A stretch of 64,000 bases of DNA. It comes from Sphingomonas ginkgonis. Its GTDB lineage: Bacteria > Pseudomonadota > Alphaproteobacteria > Sphingomonadales > Sphingomonadaceae. The stretch spans positions 1,110,501 to 1,174,500 of the forward strand of contig NZ_RWJF01000001.1 in the NCBI RefSeq assembly GCF_003970925.1, given 5' to 3'. The notes beneath the pieces are model-generated. The model made no database searches, had not been told where the DNA came from, and saw nothing but the letters and a program-made list of their open reading frames with translations. Shown in pieces: positions 9,011 to 16,720 of this stretch; the first letter of the stretch is position 1; each line of letters begins with the position of its first letter. A program made the position numbers and the translations under genes.

Positions 9011-9370
9011 TTAGCGCGGCCGGCGCTTGTGCTTGCGCGAGGTCGTGGTGGTGGTGGTGCTGGTCGAGTCCGTCGTGGTCGGGCTCGTCGTGGTGGTGTC
9101 GGTGGTCGGCGCCGTGCCCAACTGGTCGCTGCCCGACCCCGTGGTGGTCGTCGAGTTGCCGGGGGTGGCCGGCGTGGCGGGGGTCGCCGGAATTCCCGCC
9201 GACGGGTCGGCCGGGGTGGCCGGCGTCGCGGGCACCGTGCCGCTGGGCGTGGTCGCCGGCGGGGTGGTGGTGGTTGTGGTGCTGCCCGACGGAGGCGTGG
9301 TGGTCTGGGCGAGGGCGGCGGCGCTCAGTCCGACGCTCGCCGCGACGGACAGGATGATGGTCGCTCGCAT
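9011..9370 (-). CDS. Exported Thr/Pro-rich low-complexity protein
   Basis: 119 residues. A signal peptide (MRATIILSVAASVGLSAAAL, cleavage near ALAQ) is followed by a nearly pure Thr, Pro, Ala, Ser mature chain with repeats such as PATPATPA and runs of Thr. The end is strongly basic (SRKHKRRPR). Such a chain is probably disordered in the periplasm or envelope, where the basic tail could bind anionic surfaces (inference). The GTG/GGT repeats at DNA level are prone to slippage. It has its own intrinsic terminator just downstream. No family assigned; it could also be a rapidly drifting linker-type protein. Confidence 0.6.
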   Translation of the reverse strand: MRATIILSVAASVGLSAAALAQTTTPPSGSTTTTTTPPATTPSGTVPATPATPADPSAGIPATPATPATPGNSTTTTGSGSDQLGTAPTTDTTTTSPTTTDSTSTTTTTTSRKHKRRPR

Positions 9371-9541
9371 GAAACACTCCTGATGATTATCAATGTTGCG
9401 CCGGGCCTCGGGGGGCTTGAAGAGTGCCCGGCGCGACGGACTGGGTAGGCGGGTTCGGGATTAACCCAAGCCGTTGTCGGCAGGGCGATGAGGCGGCAGG
9501 GTTGGCCGACCGTTTCGCGTTCGTCTAAGCGAAGGGTAGCC

Positions 9542-10417
9542 ATGTCCACGTTTACCATCGACACCGCGACAAGCCGCGCGACTCCAACGCCGCTGCCCGG
9601 CAAGAGGATGACCGTTCCGGCCATCAAGAGCCGCAAGGCGGACGGCTCGACGGCGCAGCCGATCGTCATGCTGACCGCCTACACGATGCGGATGGCGCAG
9701 CTGCTCGACCCCCATTGCGACGTGCTGCTGGTCGGCGACAGCCTGGCGCAGGTGATCTACGGCCTGCCCAGCACCGTCCCGGTCACGCTCGAGATGATGT
9801 GCGCGCACGGCGCCGCGGTGGTGCGTGGCAGCTGGCACTCGCTGGTCGCGGTCGACATGCCGTTCGGCAGCTACGAGTCCGGTCCCGAGCTGGCCTTCGC
9901 CAGCGCCGCGCGGATCCTCAAGGAGACGGGCTGCGCGGCGGTGAAGCTCGAGGGCGGCGAGGCGATGGCGCCGACGGTCCGCTTTCTCGTCGAGCGCGGC
10001 ATCCCGGTGATCGGCCACGTCGGGCTGACTCCGCAGGCGGTGAACGCGCTCGGCGGTTACGGCGCGCGCGGACGGAGCGAGGCGGAAGCGGCGAAGATCC
10101 TCGCCGACGGCCGCGCGATCGCGGACGCCGGGGCGTTCATGCTCGTCGCCGAGGGCGTGATGGAAGCGCTGGCCGACGACCTGACCCGCGCGGTGACCTG
10201 CCCGGTGATCGGCATCGGCGCCTCGGCCACGTGCGACGGCCAGGTCCTCGTCATCGACGACATGCTGGGCATGTTCGAGCGGGTCCCCCGCTTCGTGAAG
10301 CGCTATGCCGATCTCGCCACCGAGATCGACCAGGCGGTCGCGCGCTACGCGGGCGAGGTGCGCGGGCGCAGCTTCCCCACCGCCGAGCAGACCTACCGCC
10401 CCAAGCCGCAGGGCTAG
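9542..10417 (+). CDS. panB: 3-methyl-2-oxobutanoate hydroxymethyltransferase
   Basis: First committed step of pantothenate (coenzyme A) synthesis: transfers a hydroxymethyl group from methylene-tetrahydrofolate to ketoisovalerate, giving ketopantoate. 291 residues, normal length. TIM-barrel motifs include [13 protein letters not shown] (44-56), the metal-binding [11 protein letters not shown] (64-74, Asp66) and [11 protein letters not shown] (103-112, Asp105), then AAVKLEGGE and [11 protein letters not shown] start at ATG 9542 (MSTFTIDT) with AAGGG just upstream; the frame is open further 5'. A TTAACC site lies 76 nt upstream. panC is not adjacent in this window. Confidence 0.95.
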   Translation: MSTFTIDTATSRATPTPLPGKRMTVPAIKSRKADGSTAQPIVMLTAYTMRMAQLLDPHCDVLLVGDSLAQVIYGLPSTVPVTLEMMCAHGAAVVRGSWHSLVAVDMPFGSYESGPELAFASAARILKETGCAAVKLEGGEAMAPTVRFLVERGIPVIGHVGLTPQAVNALGGYGARGRSEAEAAKILADGRAIADAGAFMLVAEGVMEALADDLTRAVTCPVIGIGASATCDGQVLVIDDMLGMFERVPRFVKRYADLATEIDQAVARYAGEVRGRSFPTAEQTYRPKPQG

Positions 10418-10515
10418 GCAGCCGCGCGGCGGATCGCTAGACGCGCTCTCGCCATCTGCCGTTCAGCAATCGACGGCCAGAAGGCGGGGGATTGTACAAC
10501 CATTCGAGGACCAGC

Positions 10516-11217
10516 TTGGCCATCGCTCCCGAATCCGACGACAGCTTCATCCGCGAGGTCGACGAGAACCTCCGCCGCGACCGCACGGAACAGTTCTTCC
10601 GCCGCCACGGCGGGGCGATCGGCGCAGGTGTCGTCGTCTTCCTGGTCGCCGTCGGCGCCTTCCTGTGGTGGCAGAACCACCGCCGTGAGCAGGCCGCCGA
10701 GCAGAGCGTCCAGCTCTCGCAGGTGATGAACGACATCGGCGCCGCCAACCTCCGCACCGTCCCGCAGCGGCTCGACGGCCTGTCGGGCAGCAGCAGCGAT
10801 GGCATCCGCGCCGCGGCGCTGCTCACCCGCGCCGACGTCGCGCTGCAGCAGAACGATCGGCCCGCCGCGGTCGCCGCGTTCCGCAAGGTCATGGACGATG
10901 GCGGCCTGCCGCAGCCCTACCGCGACGTCGCGACCATTCGCCTGACCCAGGCCGAGTTCGACAGCATGGCCCCGGACGCGGTCATCAGCCGGCTGCAGCC
11001 GCTCGCGCAGTCCGGCAATCCCTGGTTCGGCAGCGCCGGGGAGCTGACCGCGCTGGCGCTGATCAAGGCCAACCGCCGCAACGAGGCGGCGCGGCTGCTC
11101 ACCGAGGTCGGCGCCGACCAGACCGTTCCCGCCACGATCCGCGACCGCGCCCAGGCGCTCGGCGCGTCGCTCGGAACGCCCGCGGCGGCCGCAGCCGCGC
11201 CGGCGCTCGCGCGCTAA
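10516..11217 (+). CDS. Membrane-anchored TPR protein (YfgM-like)
   Basis: A 233-residue inner-membrane protein with one transmembrane segment (about 33-52, IGAGVVVFLVAVGAFLWW) after a charged cytoplasmic N-terminus (REVDENLRRDRTEQFFRRH). The C-terminal periplasmic part is a helical TPR-like array. YfgM-type proteins are ancillary to the SecYEG translocon and periplasmic chaperones, and sit next to bamB in many proteobacteria, as here (18 bp gap). I chose the TTG at 10516 because GAGGA ends 5 nt before it; a TTG at 10492 is also open but lacks a good site. An operon with bamB is likely. Confidence 0.8.
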   Translation: MAIAPESDDSFIREVDENLRRDRTEQFFRRHGGAIGAGVVVFLVAVGAFLWWQNHRREQAAEQSVQLSQVMNDIGAANLRTVPQRLDGLSGSSSDGIRAAALLTRADVALQQNDRPAAVAAFRKVMDDGGLPQPYRDVATIRLTQAEFDSMAPDAVISRLQPLAQSGNPWFGSAGELTALALIKANRRNEAARLLTEVGADQTVPATIRDRAQALGASLGTPAAAAAAPALAR

Positions 11218-11235
11218 CTGCTTCAAGGAACCCAG

Positions 11236-12555
11236 ATGAACCGTCGGATCATCCTCCTGCTCGCCGCCACCATTCTCGCCAGCGGATGCAGCGTCATCAA
11301 CAAGAAGCGGCCGACCACGCCCGTGCTCGGCAACCGCGTCTCGGTGCTCACCAACGAGGCCGACATCAGCATCGACCCGGCCACCGCGGCCGCGCCGTTC
11401 AGCATCCCCGAGCCGGTCGCCAACGCCGACTGGGCGCAGCCGGGCGGCGACAGCGACAAGGCGATGAACCATGTCGCGCTCGGAAGCCGGCTGGCGACCG
11501 CCTGGACCGCGCAGATCGGGGCGGGCGCGACGCTGCGCGCGCGGCTCGCCGCGGCGCCGGTGGTGGCCGGCGGCAAGGTCTTCACGATCGACGCCAACTC
11601 GACCGTCCGCGCCTTTGATGCGCGGACCGGCCGCCAGCTGTGGGCGACCCAGTTCGGCTCCGAGCGCCGCAACGAGGCGTCGCTGTTCGGCGGCGGGCTC
11701 GCGGTCGATAACGGCCGGGTCTTCGCGACCAACGGGCTCGGCTATGTCGCCGCGCTCTCGACCGAGAATGGCGGCCGGGTATGGCAGGTCCATCCCGGTG
11801 GCCCGCTGCGCGGCTCGCCGTCGGTCAGCGGCGGCACGCTCTACGTGATGAGCCAGGACAACCAGCTCTACTCGCTCAAGGAGCAGGACGGCTCGACCAA
11901 CTGGTCGGCGGCCGCCGCGCTCGAGATCGCCGGCGTGTTCGGTGCCGGCTCACCCGCCATCGCGCAGGGGACGGTCGTCGCCGGCTTTTCCTCCGGCGAG
12001 CTCAACGCCTACCGCTACGAGAACGGGCGGCTGGTGTGGCAGGACGCGCTGCAGCGGACCAGCATCAACAACAGCGTCTCCTCGCTGTCCGACATCGACG
12101 CGGATCCGATCATCGACAACGGCCAGGTGTTCGCCGTCGGGCAGGGCGGGCGGATGGTCAGCCTCGACCTCGTCAGCGGCCAGCGCATCTGGGAGCTCAA
12201 CATCGCCGGAATTTCGACGCCGTGGGTGGCGGGCGACTGGCTGTTCGTGACCACCGACGACGCCAAGCTCGTCGCCATCGCCCGGCAGACCGGCAAGGTG
12301 CGCTGGATCAACCAGCTGCCGCGCTGGCTCAAGCCCAAGGCCAAGACCGGTCCGATCCACTATGACGGACCGATCCTCGCCGGCGGCCGGCTGATCGTCA
12401 CCGGCACCAACGGCGCGGTGATCAACGTCGACCCGGCGACCGGCGCCTTCCAGAACCAGAGCAGCGTCGGGGCGAGCATCAGCCTGCCGCCGGTGGTGGC
12501 GGGCCAGACCCTCTACGTCCTTGACGACCGCGGCCGCCTGACGGCGTTCCGCTAA
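11236..12555 (+). CDS. bamB: Outer membrane assembly lipoprotein BamB
   Basis: Scaffold lipoprotein of the BAM complex that inserts beta-barrel proteins into the outer membrane. 439 residues. The lipobox LASGC puts the lipidated Cys at residue 18. The rest is an eight-bladed PQQ-like propeller, with blade motifs such as GRQLWATQFG, NGRVFATNGLGYVAALS, GGTLYVMSQDNQLYSL, GKVRWINQLP and GQTLYVLDDRGRLTAFR. It follows the TPR anchor gene closely and is followed by der in the usual alphaproteobacterial order, though here about 1 kb of repeats separates them. Confidence 0.93.
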   Translation: MNRRIILLLAATILASGCSVINKKRPTTPVLGNRVSVLTNEADISIDPATAAAPFSIPEPVANADWAQPGGDSDKAMNHVALGSRLATAWTAQIGAGATLRARLAAAPVVAGGKVFTIDANSTVRAFDARTGRQLWATQFGSERRNEASLFGGGLAVDNGRVFATNGLGYVAALSTENGGRVWQVHPGGPLRGSPSVSGGTLYVMSQDNQLYSLKEQDGSTNWSAAAALEIAGVFGAGSPAIAQGTVVAGFSSGELNAYRYENGRLVWQDALQRTSINNSVSSLSDIDADPIIDNGQVFAVGQGGRMVSLDLVSGQRIWELNIAGISTPWVAGDWLFVTTDDAKLVAIARQTGKVRWINQLPRWLKPKAKTGPIHYDGPILAGGRLIVTGTNGAVINVDPATGAFQNQSSVGASISLPPVVAGQTLYVLDDRGRLTAFR

Positions 12556-12560
12556 GGATC

Positions 12561-12627
12561 ATTCCTCCCCGCGAGCATCGCTCGCGGGGAGGGGGACCGC
12601 TCGGCGTAGCCGAGTGGTGGAGCGGCC
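12561..12627 (+). repeat. Palindromic repeat unit A (forward), abutting bamB
   Basis: Two hairpins in tandem: CCTCCCCGCGAGC / GCTCGCGGGGAGG (12564-12576 with 12580-12592, perfect 13-bp stem, 3-nt loop), then CCGCTCGGC-GTA-GCCGAGTGG, then TGGAGCGGCC. It begins 5 nt after the bamB stop. With no T-run it is not a standard terminator but could protect the bamB mRNA 3' end. Confidence 0.85.
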
Positions 12628-12679
12628 ATCCGCCGCCGCCGAAGAAGCGCCGACCAGATCAAAGCTCGGAGAGCCCCAA

Positions 12680-12742
12680 GGCCCCTCAGCCCCTCGCTTC
12701 GCGAGCGGTCCCCCTCCCCATTGCTCTGCAACGAGGAGGATG
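12680..12742 (-). repeat. Palindromic repeat unit B (reverse)
   Basis: Reverse-orientation unit: GGCCCCTCAGCCCCTCG, then GCGAGCGGTCCCCCTCCCC and a hairpin arm pairing with GAGGAGGATGG. Same core as unit A on the other strand but more degenerate. Confidence 0.7.
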
Positions 12743-12759
12743 GGAGGGTGGACCTTCCT

Positions 12760-12827
12760 CATTCCTCCCCGTGAGCATCGCTCGCGGGTAGGGGGACCGC
12801 TCGGCGCAGCCGAGTGGTGGAGGGGCC
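12760..12827 (+). repeat. Palindromic repeat unit C (forward)
   Basis: Almost identical to unit A and starting 200 bp after it. Differences include CCGTGAGC for CCGCGAGC and GGTAGG for GGGAGG. It forms the downstream border of the DUF559 remnant, whose frame runs into it. Confidence 0.82.
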
Positions 12828-13147
12828 AGGGTTCGCCAGCGCAAGCAGCAGGTCCGCAACCTCGTCGGCATTGCGGAACACGTCCGCGGCAAGCACTCGG
12901 ATCACCGCCAGCCCAAGCCCGCGCATGTACCCGTCCCGCCGCTCGTCATGGCGGGCGCCTCGGCACAATCATGCGTATTGCCGTCCACCTCGATCACGAG
13001 CTTGGCCGCCGGGCAGTAGAAGTCCGCCACATAGGGCCCGATCGCATGTTGCCGCCGGAAGCGGATGCCCGGCACTGCCTTCAGCCGGCGCCACAGGATC
13101 AACTCCGCCGGTGACATGCTCCGCCGCTGCCGACGCGCCAACTCCAT
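12826..13147 (-). pseudogene. DUF559 (Vsr-like PD-(D/E)XK nuclease fold) gene, frameshifted
   Basis: Two frames together give one DUF559 protein. The N-terminal part starts at ATG 13147 (MELARRQRRSMSPAELILW) and continues through RFRRQHAIGPYVADFYCP to KLVIEVDGNTHD, carrying the family core (FRRQ, GPYxxDFxC, ExDG). Near 12950-12965 the frame is lost at a GCGC/CCC stretch. The remainder, RHDERRDGYMRGLGLAVIRV to VADLLLALANP, lies in another frame ending at about 12826. A 1-base loss or 2-base gain there explains it. DUF559 proteins are related to very-short-patch repair nucleases. Inverted repeat units (C and D) flank the gene. Alternatives are a sequencing error or programmed frameshifting, both less likely. 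Confidence 0.75.
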
Positions 13148-13168
13148 CGACGATCGTGTCGCCCGCAC

Positions 13169-13225
13169 GGCCCCTCCACCTCTCGCTTCGCGAGCGGTCC
13201 CCCTCCCCATTGCTGCGCAAGGGTG
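13169..13225 (-). repeat. Palindromic repeat unit D (reverse)
   Basis: GGCCCCTCCACCTCTCGC then TTCGCGAGCGGTCCCCCTCCCC. It is the inverted counterpart of unit C and lies just upstream of the DUF559 remnant, so C and D bracket that gene as inverted repeats. Confidence 0.8.
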
Positions 13226-13271
13226 AGCATGTGCCGAGCGGCGCTACGCTACCCTGTGGGTCGCCCCATGT

Positions 13272-13368
13272 CATTCCTCCCTGCGAGCATCGTTCGCGGG
13301 GTGGGCCCCTCCACCACTCAGCGTCGCTGAGCGGTCCCCCTCCCCATTGCTGCGCAACGGGGAGGATT
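13272..13368. repeat. Palindromic repeat pair E (head to head)
   Basis: A forward half-unit (TCCTCCCTGCGAGCATCG hairpin, 13276-13304) runs into a reverse unit (GGGCCCCTCCACCACTCAGC to CGGGGAGGATTG). The reverse unit contains the hairpin TCCCCATTGC / GCAACGGGGA. Confidence 0.75.
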
Positions 13369-13388
13369 GAAGACAATGCCATCCTTAG

Positions 13389-13453
13389 TCCTCCCTGCGA
13401 GCGGAGCTCGTGGGGAGGGGGACCGCTCGGCGCAGCCGAGCGGTGGAGGGGCC
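13389..13453 (+). repeat. Palindromic repeat unit F (forward)
   Basis: CCTCCCTGCGAGC hairpin with GCTCGTGGGGAGG, then GGGACCGCTCGGCGCAGCCG and GGTGGAGGGGCC. It ends about 70 bp before the der start codon. Confidence 0.8.
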
Positions 13454-13522
13454 TGCTCCCGGTCGCCCCCATCGCCACTCCTGACCCCTGTCATTCTGCG
13501 GCTTTTCCGCTATTCGGCCCGC

Positions 13523-14881
13523 ATGCCCCGCCTTCCCACCGTCGCGATCGTCGGCCGCCCCAACGTCGGCAAGTCGACCCTCTTCAACCGGCTGGTCGGC
13601 AAGCGGGTCGCGCTGGTCGACGACCGGCCGGGCGTGACGCGCGACCGGCGCGAGGGCGATGCCAAGCTGCTCGGGCTCGAGTTCCGCCTGTTCGACACCG
13701 CCGGGTTCGAGGACGAGGACCCGTCGAGCCTGCCGGGGCGGATGCGCCGGCAGACAGAGGCGGCGGTCGGCGATGCCGACGTCGCGCTGTTCCTGATCGA
13801 CGGGCGCCAGGGCGTGACGCCGCTCGATGAGGAGATTGCCCGCTGGCTGCGCGAGCAGGAGACGCCGGTGATCATCGCCGCCAACAAGGCCGAGGGACGC
13901 GCCGGAGAGAGCGGGCGGCTCGAGGCCTATGCGCTCGGGCTGGGCGAGCCGCTGGCGCTCAGCGCCGAACATGGCGAGGGCACGGTCGACCTGTTCGAGG
14001 CGCTCCGCCCCTTCGTCGAGCGCGACGAGCTCGAGGAGGAGGAGCACGAGGAGGGCGCCCCCGGGGCGCCGCTCAAGCTGGCGATTGTCGGCCGGCCCAA
14101 CGCGGGCAAGTCGACTCTGGTCAACGCGATGCTCGGCGAGGAGCGGATGATCACCGGCCCCGAGGCCGGGATCACCCGCGACAGCATCACGCTCGACTGG
14201 GCCTGGCAGGGCCGCCCGGTGCGGCTGGTCGACACCGCGGGGCTGCGCAAGCGGGCCAAGGTCGAGGACAAGCTCGAGCGGCTGAGCGCGATGGACACCC
14301 GCCGCTCGATCGACATGGCCGAGGTCGTCGTGCTCCTCCTCGACGCGACCCGCGGACTCGAGGCGCAGGACCTTCGGATCGCCGACCAGGTGGTCGAGGA
14401 AGGCCGCGCGCTGGTGATCGCGCTCAACAAGTGGGACGTCGCCGAGAATGCTTCCTCGCTGTTCAACGGCGTGAAGGCCGCGCTGGAGGAGGGATTGTCG
14501 CAGCTCAAGGGCGTGCCGGTGCTGACCGTCTCGGGCAGGACCGGCAAGGGCATCGACCAGCTGCTCGGCGCCGCCTTCGAGGTGCGGGAGGCGTGGAACC
14601 GCCGGGTCCCGACCGGCGAGCTCAACCGCTGGTTCGAGAAGGCGGTCGACGCCAACCCGCCGCCAGCGCCCGGGGGCAAGCGGATCAAGCTTCGCTACAT
14701 CACCCAGGTCAAGTCGCGGCCGCCCAGCTTCGTGGTGTTCGGGACCCGCACCAGCGAGCTCCCCGATAGCTATGGCCGCTATCTGCTCAACTCGATGCGG
14801 CGCGACCTCGACCTCGGCGCGATCCCGCTCCGGCTGACCTTCCGCAGTCCCAAGAACCCGTTCGACCGCGAGCAGCGCTAA
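13523..14881 (+). CDS. der: Ribosome assembly GTPase Der (EngA)
   Basis: Essential tandem GTPase for 50S subunit maturation, 452 residues. First G domain: GRPNVGKS (11-18), DTAG (58-61) and NKAE (121-124, a slight variant of NKxD). An acidic linker (ELEEEEHEEGAP, about 169-180) leads to the second G domain with GRPNAGKS (190-197), DTAGL and a standard NKWD. The KH-like C-terminal domain contains KLRYITQVKSRPPSF. The start is ATG 13523 (MPRLPTVAIVGRPNVGKS); the open frame runs upstream through repeat unit F and is not coding there. The next gene starts 82 bp downstream. Confidence 0.95.
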   Translation: MPRLPTVAIVGRPNVGKSTLFNRLVGKRVALVDDRPGVTRDRREGDAKLLGLEFRLFDTAGFEDEDPSSLPGRMRRQTEAAVGDADVALFLIDGRQGVTPLDEEIARWLREQETPVIIAANKAEGRAGESGRLEAYALGLGEPLALSAEHGEGTVDLFEALRPFVERDELEEEEHEEGAPGAPLKLAIVGRPNAGKSTLVNAMLGEERMITGPEAGITRDSITLDWAWQGRPVRLVDTAGLRKRAKVEDKLERLSAMDTRRSIDMAEVVVLLLDATRGLEAQDLRIADQVVEEGRALVIALNKWDVAENASSLFNGVKAALEEGLSQLKGVPVLTVSGRTGKGIDQLLGAAFEVREAWNRRVPTGELNRWFEKAVDANPPPAPGGKRIKLRYITQVKSRPPSFVVFGTRTSELPDSYGRYLLNSMRRDLDLGAIPLRLTFRSPKNPFDREQR

Positions 14882-14963
14882 CCCGCCCTTTACCCTTTGC
14901 CCTGTAAGCCGGCGGCTTGTGGGAACCCACGGCCGATGCGCAACGGCCAGCGTGGAGCAAAGC

Positions 14964-15395
14964 GTGAACGACGACGCCGACATCATCGACTGGCAGCATT
15001 TCGAGAAGGCGCGGGCCGAGCTGGGCCCGGGCTTCATCCGTATCCTGAGCTATTTCCGGGAGGACGGCACCAAGTCGGTGCGTCAGATCGAGATGGCCAT
15101 GCACGAGCAGAACACCGCCGCGCTCGTCATCCCGGCGCACACGATCAAGGGCGAGGCGCGGCAGTTCGGGGCCGAGCCGCTCGCCGCGATCGCCGAGCTG
15201 ATCGAGGTGACCGCGCGGCTGTGCGTCGAGACCCACCGCTTCCCGGACGAGCTGGTCCCCGAGGTGGTGCAGCTGCGGACCCTGTTCGACCAGACCATCC
15301 GGCAGTTCGACCGCGCGACCAACCCGCTGCAGAGCCGGGCGCCGCAGGGCGGGTTCGGACGCCGCTCCGCGAACCAGGACTTCGGGCGGATCTGA
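14964..15395 (+). CDS. Hpt-domain phosphotransfer protein
   Basis: A 143-residue, mostly helical protein carrying a histidine phosphotransfer domain. The phosphoacceptor His59 lies in IPAHTIKGEARQFGA (57-71), matching the Hpt AHxxKG pattern. It should relay phosphate between a hybrid kinase and a response regulator; in alphaproteobacteria such single-domain proteins resemble ChpT/ShpT-type relays, but no partner is adjacent. The GTG at 14964 has GGAG at 14954-14957, 6 nt upstream; an in-frame GTG at 14952 is an alternative. The C-terminus (NPLQSRAPQGGFGRRS) looks disordered. It ends 3 bp before the end of the convergent DUF418 gene. Confidence 0.8.
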   Translation: MNDDADIIDWQHFEKARAELGPGFIRILSYFREDGTKSVRQIEMAMHEQNTAALVIPAHTIKGEARQFGAEPLAAIAELIEVTARLCVETHRFPDELVPEVVQLRTLFDQTIRQFDRATNPLQSRAPQGGFGRRSANQDFGRI

Positions 15396-15398
15396 GGC

Positions 15399-16667
15399 CT
15401 AGGCCGTCCCCTCGCGCGCGACGCGGGGGGCGGACGGCTTTCGCATCGGCTGCAGGTGGCCGCGCGACAGGCTGCGCCACAGCCATTCGAGCGGGCCGTA
15501 GCGATAGCGCTCGAGCCAGGGCTTCGACCAGGCCAGCATGACCAGCCAGAACAGGGGCGCGAGCAGCCATGCCTGCCAGCGCTCGACGCTGCCGTAGAGG
15601 CCGAGGCCCCAGCCATAGAAGATGAGGCTGGCGAGGATCGAGGTGCCGAGATAGTTGCTGAAGGCGGCCCGGCCGGCCGCCGCCACCCGATCCCACCACG
15701 CGCCACCGCGCCGGCTCAGCAGGATGATCAGCGCGGCATAGCCGAGCGCCTGCAGGGTGATGAGCGGGGTGGCCACGACCACCAGCGCGCCGACCAGCAC
15801 GATCGGATCGAACCCGCTGACGAGGTCCGCGACGGCAACCGCTCCACTGCCGACAACCCCAACCCCAATACCCCATCCTACCGCGCGGCGATATTGCACG
15901 TCGCTCCACGCGCCCGTCAGGAAGCCAGACCGGTAGGCGGCCATGCCGATCAGCATCAGCCCGATCGTCTCAGGGATGAAGATGACGGTGTTGCCGATGA
16001 CGCTGCCCCAGCGGGCCAGGTTATGAGCGGCAAATCCGGTCCAGCTGCCGAGATGGAGCGCGCGGTCGCGGGCGATGTCCGACGCGCTCGGCTCGAGGCT
16101 GCCCATCCCGTCGTTCCAGACCTCCAGTGCGTGGCGGCTCGCGTGCGGGGCATGGGCGGCGAGTTCGGCCTGGTACTGGCCGGCGAGGAACATGGCGAAA
16201 AAGGCCATGTTGGCGGCGATGAACAGGCTTCCGAGGATCACCAGCTTGTAGCTCGGGCGGCGGCGGAAGAGGAAGGCGACCAACCCGCTGACGGCGTAGA
16301 GGGTCAGGATGTCGCCGAACCAGATCAGGTAGTAATGGACGAGGCCGAAGCCGAGCAGGACCGCCATGCGGCGCAGGTGCACCGCGCGTCCGTTCAGCCC
16401 GGCGGCCTCGGCCTTTTCGATCACTAGCAAGGCCGAGGCGCCAAACAGCATCGAAAAAAGCGAGCGCATCTTGCCATCGATGACGAGCATGTTGGCCACC
16501 CAGACGAAGAGGCTCGCGCCGCTTGCGCCGCCATAGGCCGAAGGGTTGAAGTAGGCGCTGTCGATCATCGCGAAGGCGACGACGTTGACCGAGAAAATGC
16601 CCATTACCGCGATGCCGCGGATGACGTCCAGCGACCGGATCCGACCGGAGTCGTTGCTGCTGTTCAT
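15399..16667 (-). CDS. DUF418 polytopic membrane protein (YeiB-like)
   Basis: 422 residues with about nine or ten hydrophobic segments. The N-terminus RIRSLDVIRGIAVMGIF is the hallmark of the DUF418/DUF1624 membrane family, which is related to acyltransferase-3 proteins. The C-terminal DUF418 block includes GRAAFSNYLGTSILASLIFY and the closing RYGPLEWLWRSL. Members are thought to act in transport or envelope modification, but no reaction is established. The ATG at 16667 is the natural start. It lies 53 bp downstream of purL on the same strand and might be reached by readthrough from it. Confidence 0.82.
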   Translation of the reverse strand: MNSSNDSGRIRSLDVIRGIAVMGIFSVNVVAFAMIDSAYFNPSAYGGASGASLFVWVANMLVIDGKMRSLFSMLFGASALLVIEKAEAAGLNGRAVHLRRMAVLLGFGLVHYYLIWFGDILTLYAVSGLVAFLFRRRPSYKLVILGSLFIAANMAFFAMFLAGQYQAELAAHAPHASRHALEVWNDGMGSLEPSASDIARDRALHLGSWTGFAAHNLARWGSVIGNTVIFIPETIGLMLIGMAAYRSGFLTGAWSDVQYRRAVGWGIGVGVVGSGAVAVADLVSGFDPIVLVGALVVVATPLITLQALGYAALIILLSRRGGAWWDRVAAAGRAAFSNYLGTSILASLIFYGWGLGLYGSVERWQAWLLAPLFWLVMLAWSKPWLERYRYGPLEWLWRSLSRGHLQPMRKPSAPRVAREGTA

Positions 16668-16720
16668 GGCCGGCCCCCTGCTGACCCGGGCCTCATAGCA
16701 GATCGGCCGGCGCGGGGTAG

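Larger units (their letters stand above)
12556..13522. other. Repeat-filled gap between bamB and der
   Basis: 967 bp holding no intact gene that I can support. It contains at least six units of one palindromic repeat family in both orientations, plus a frameshifted DUF559 nuclease gene on the minus strand between two inverted units. In most alphaproteobacteria bamB and der are close neighbours, so this material looks inserted. A promoter for der, if separate, should lie in 13454-13522, where I see no clear consensus. Confidence 0.8.

Noticed and set aside
12564..12592. Repeat unit A hairpin as the intrinsic terminator of bamB
   Set aside because: The stem is excellent but is followed by GGGGGACC, not a U-tract, and the same hairpin recurs away from gene ends.
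12561..13453. Repeated 60-70 bp units considered as a CRISPR array
   Set aside because: Units occur in both orientations with irregular spacing, contain internal hairpins and degenerate copies, and no cas genes are near.
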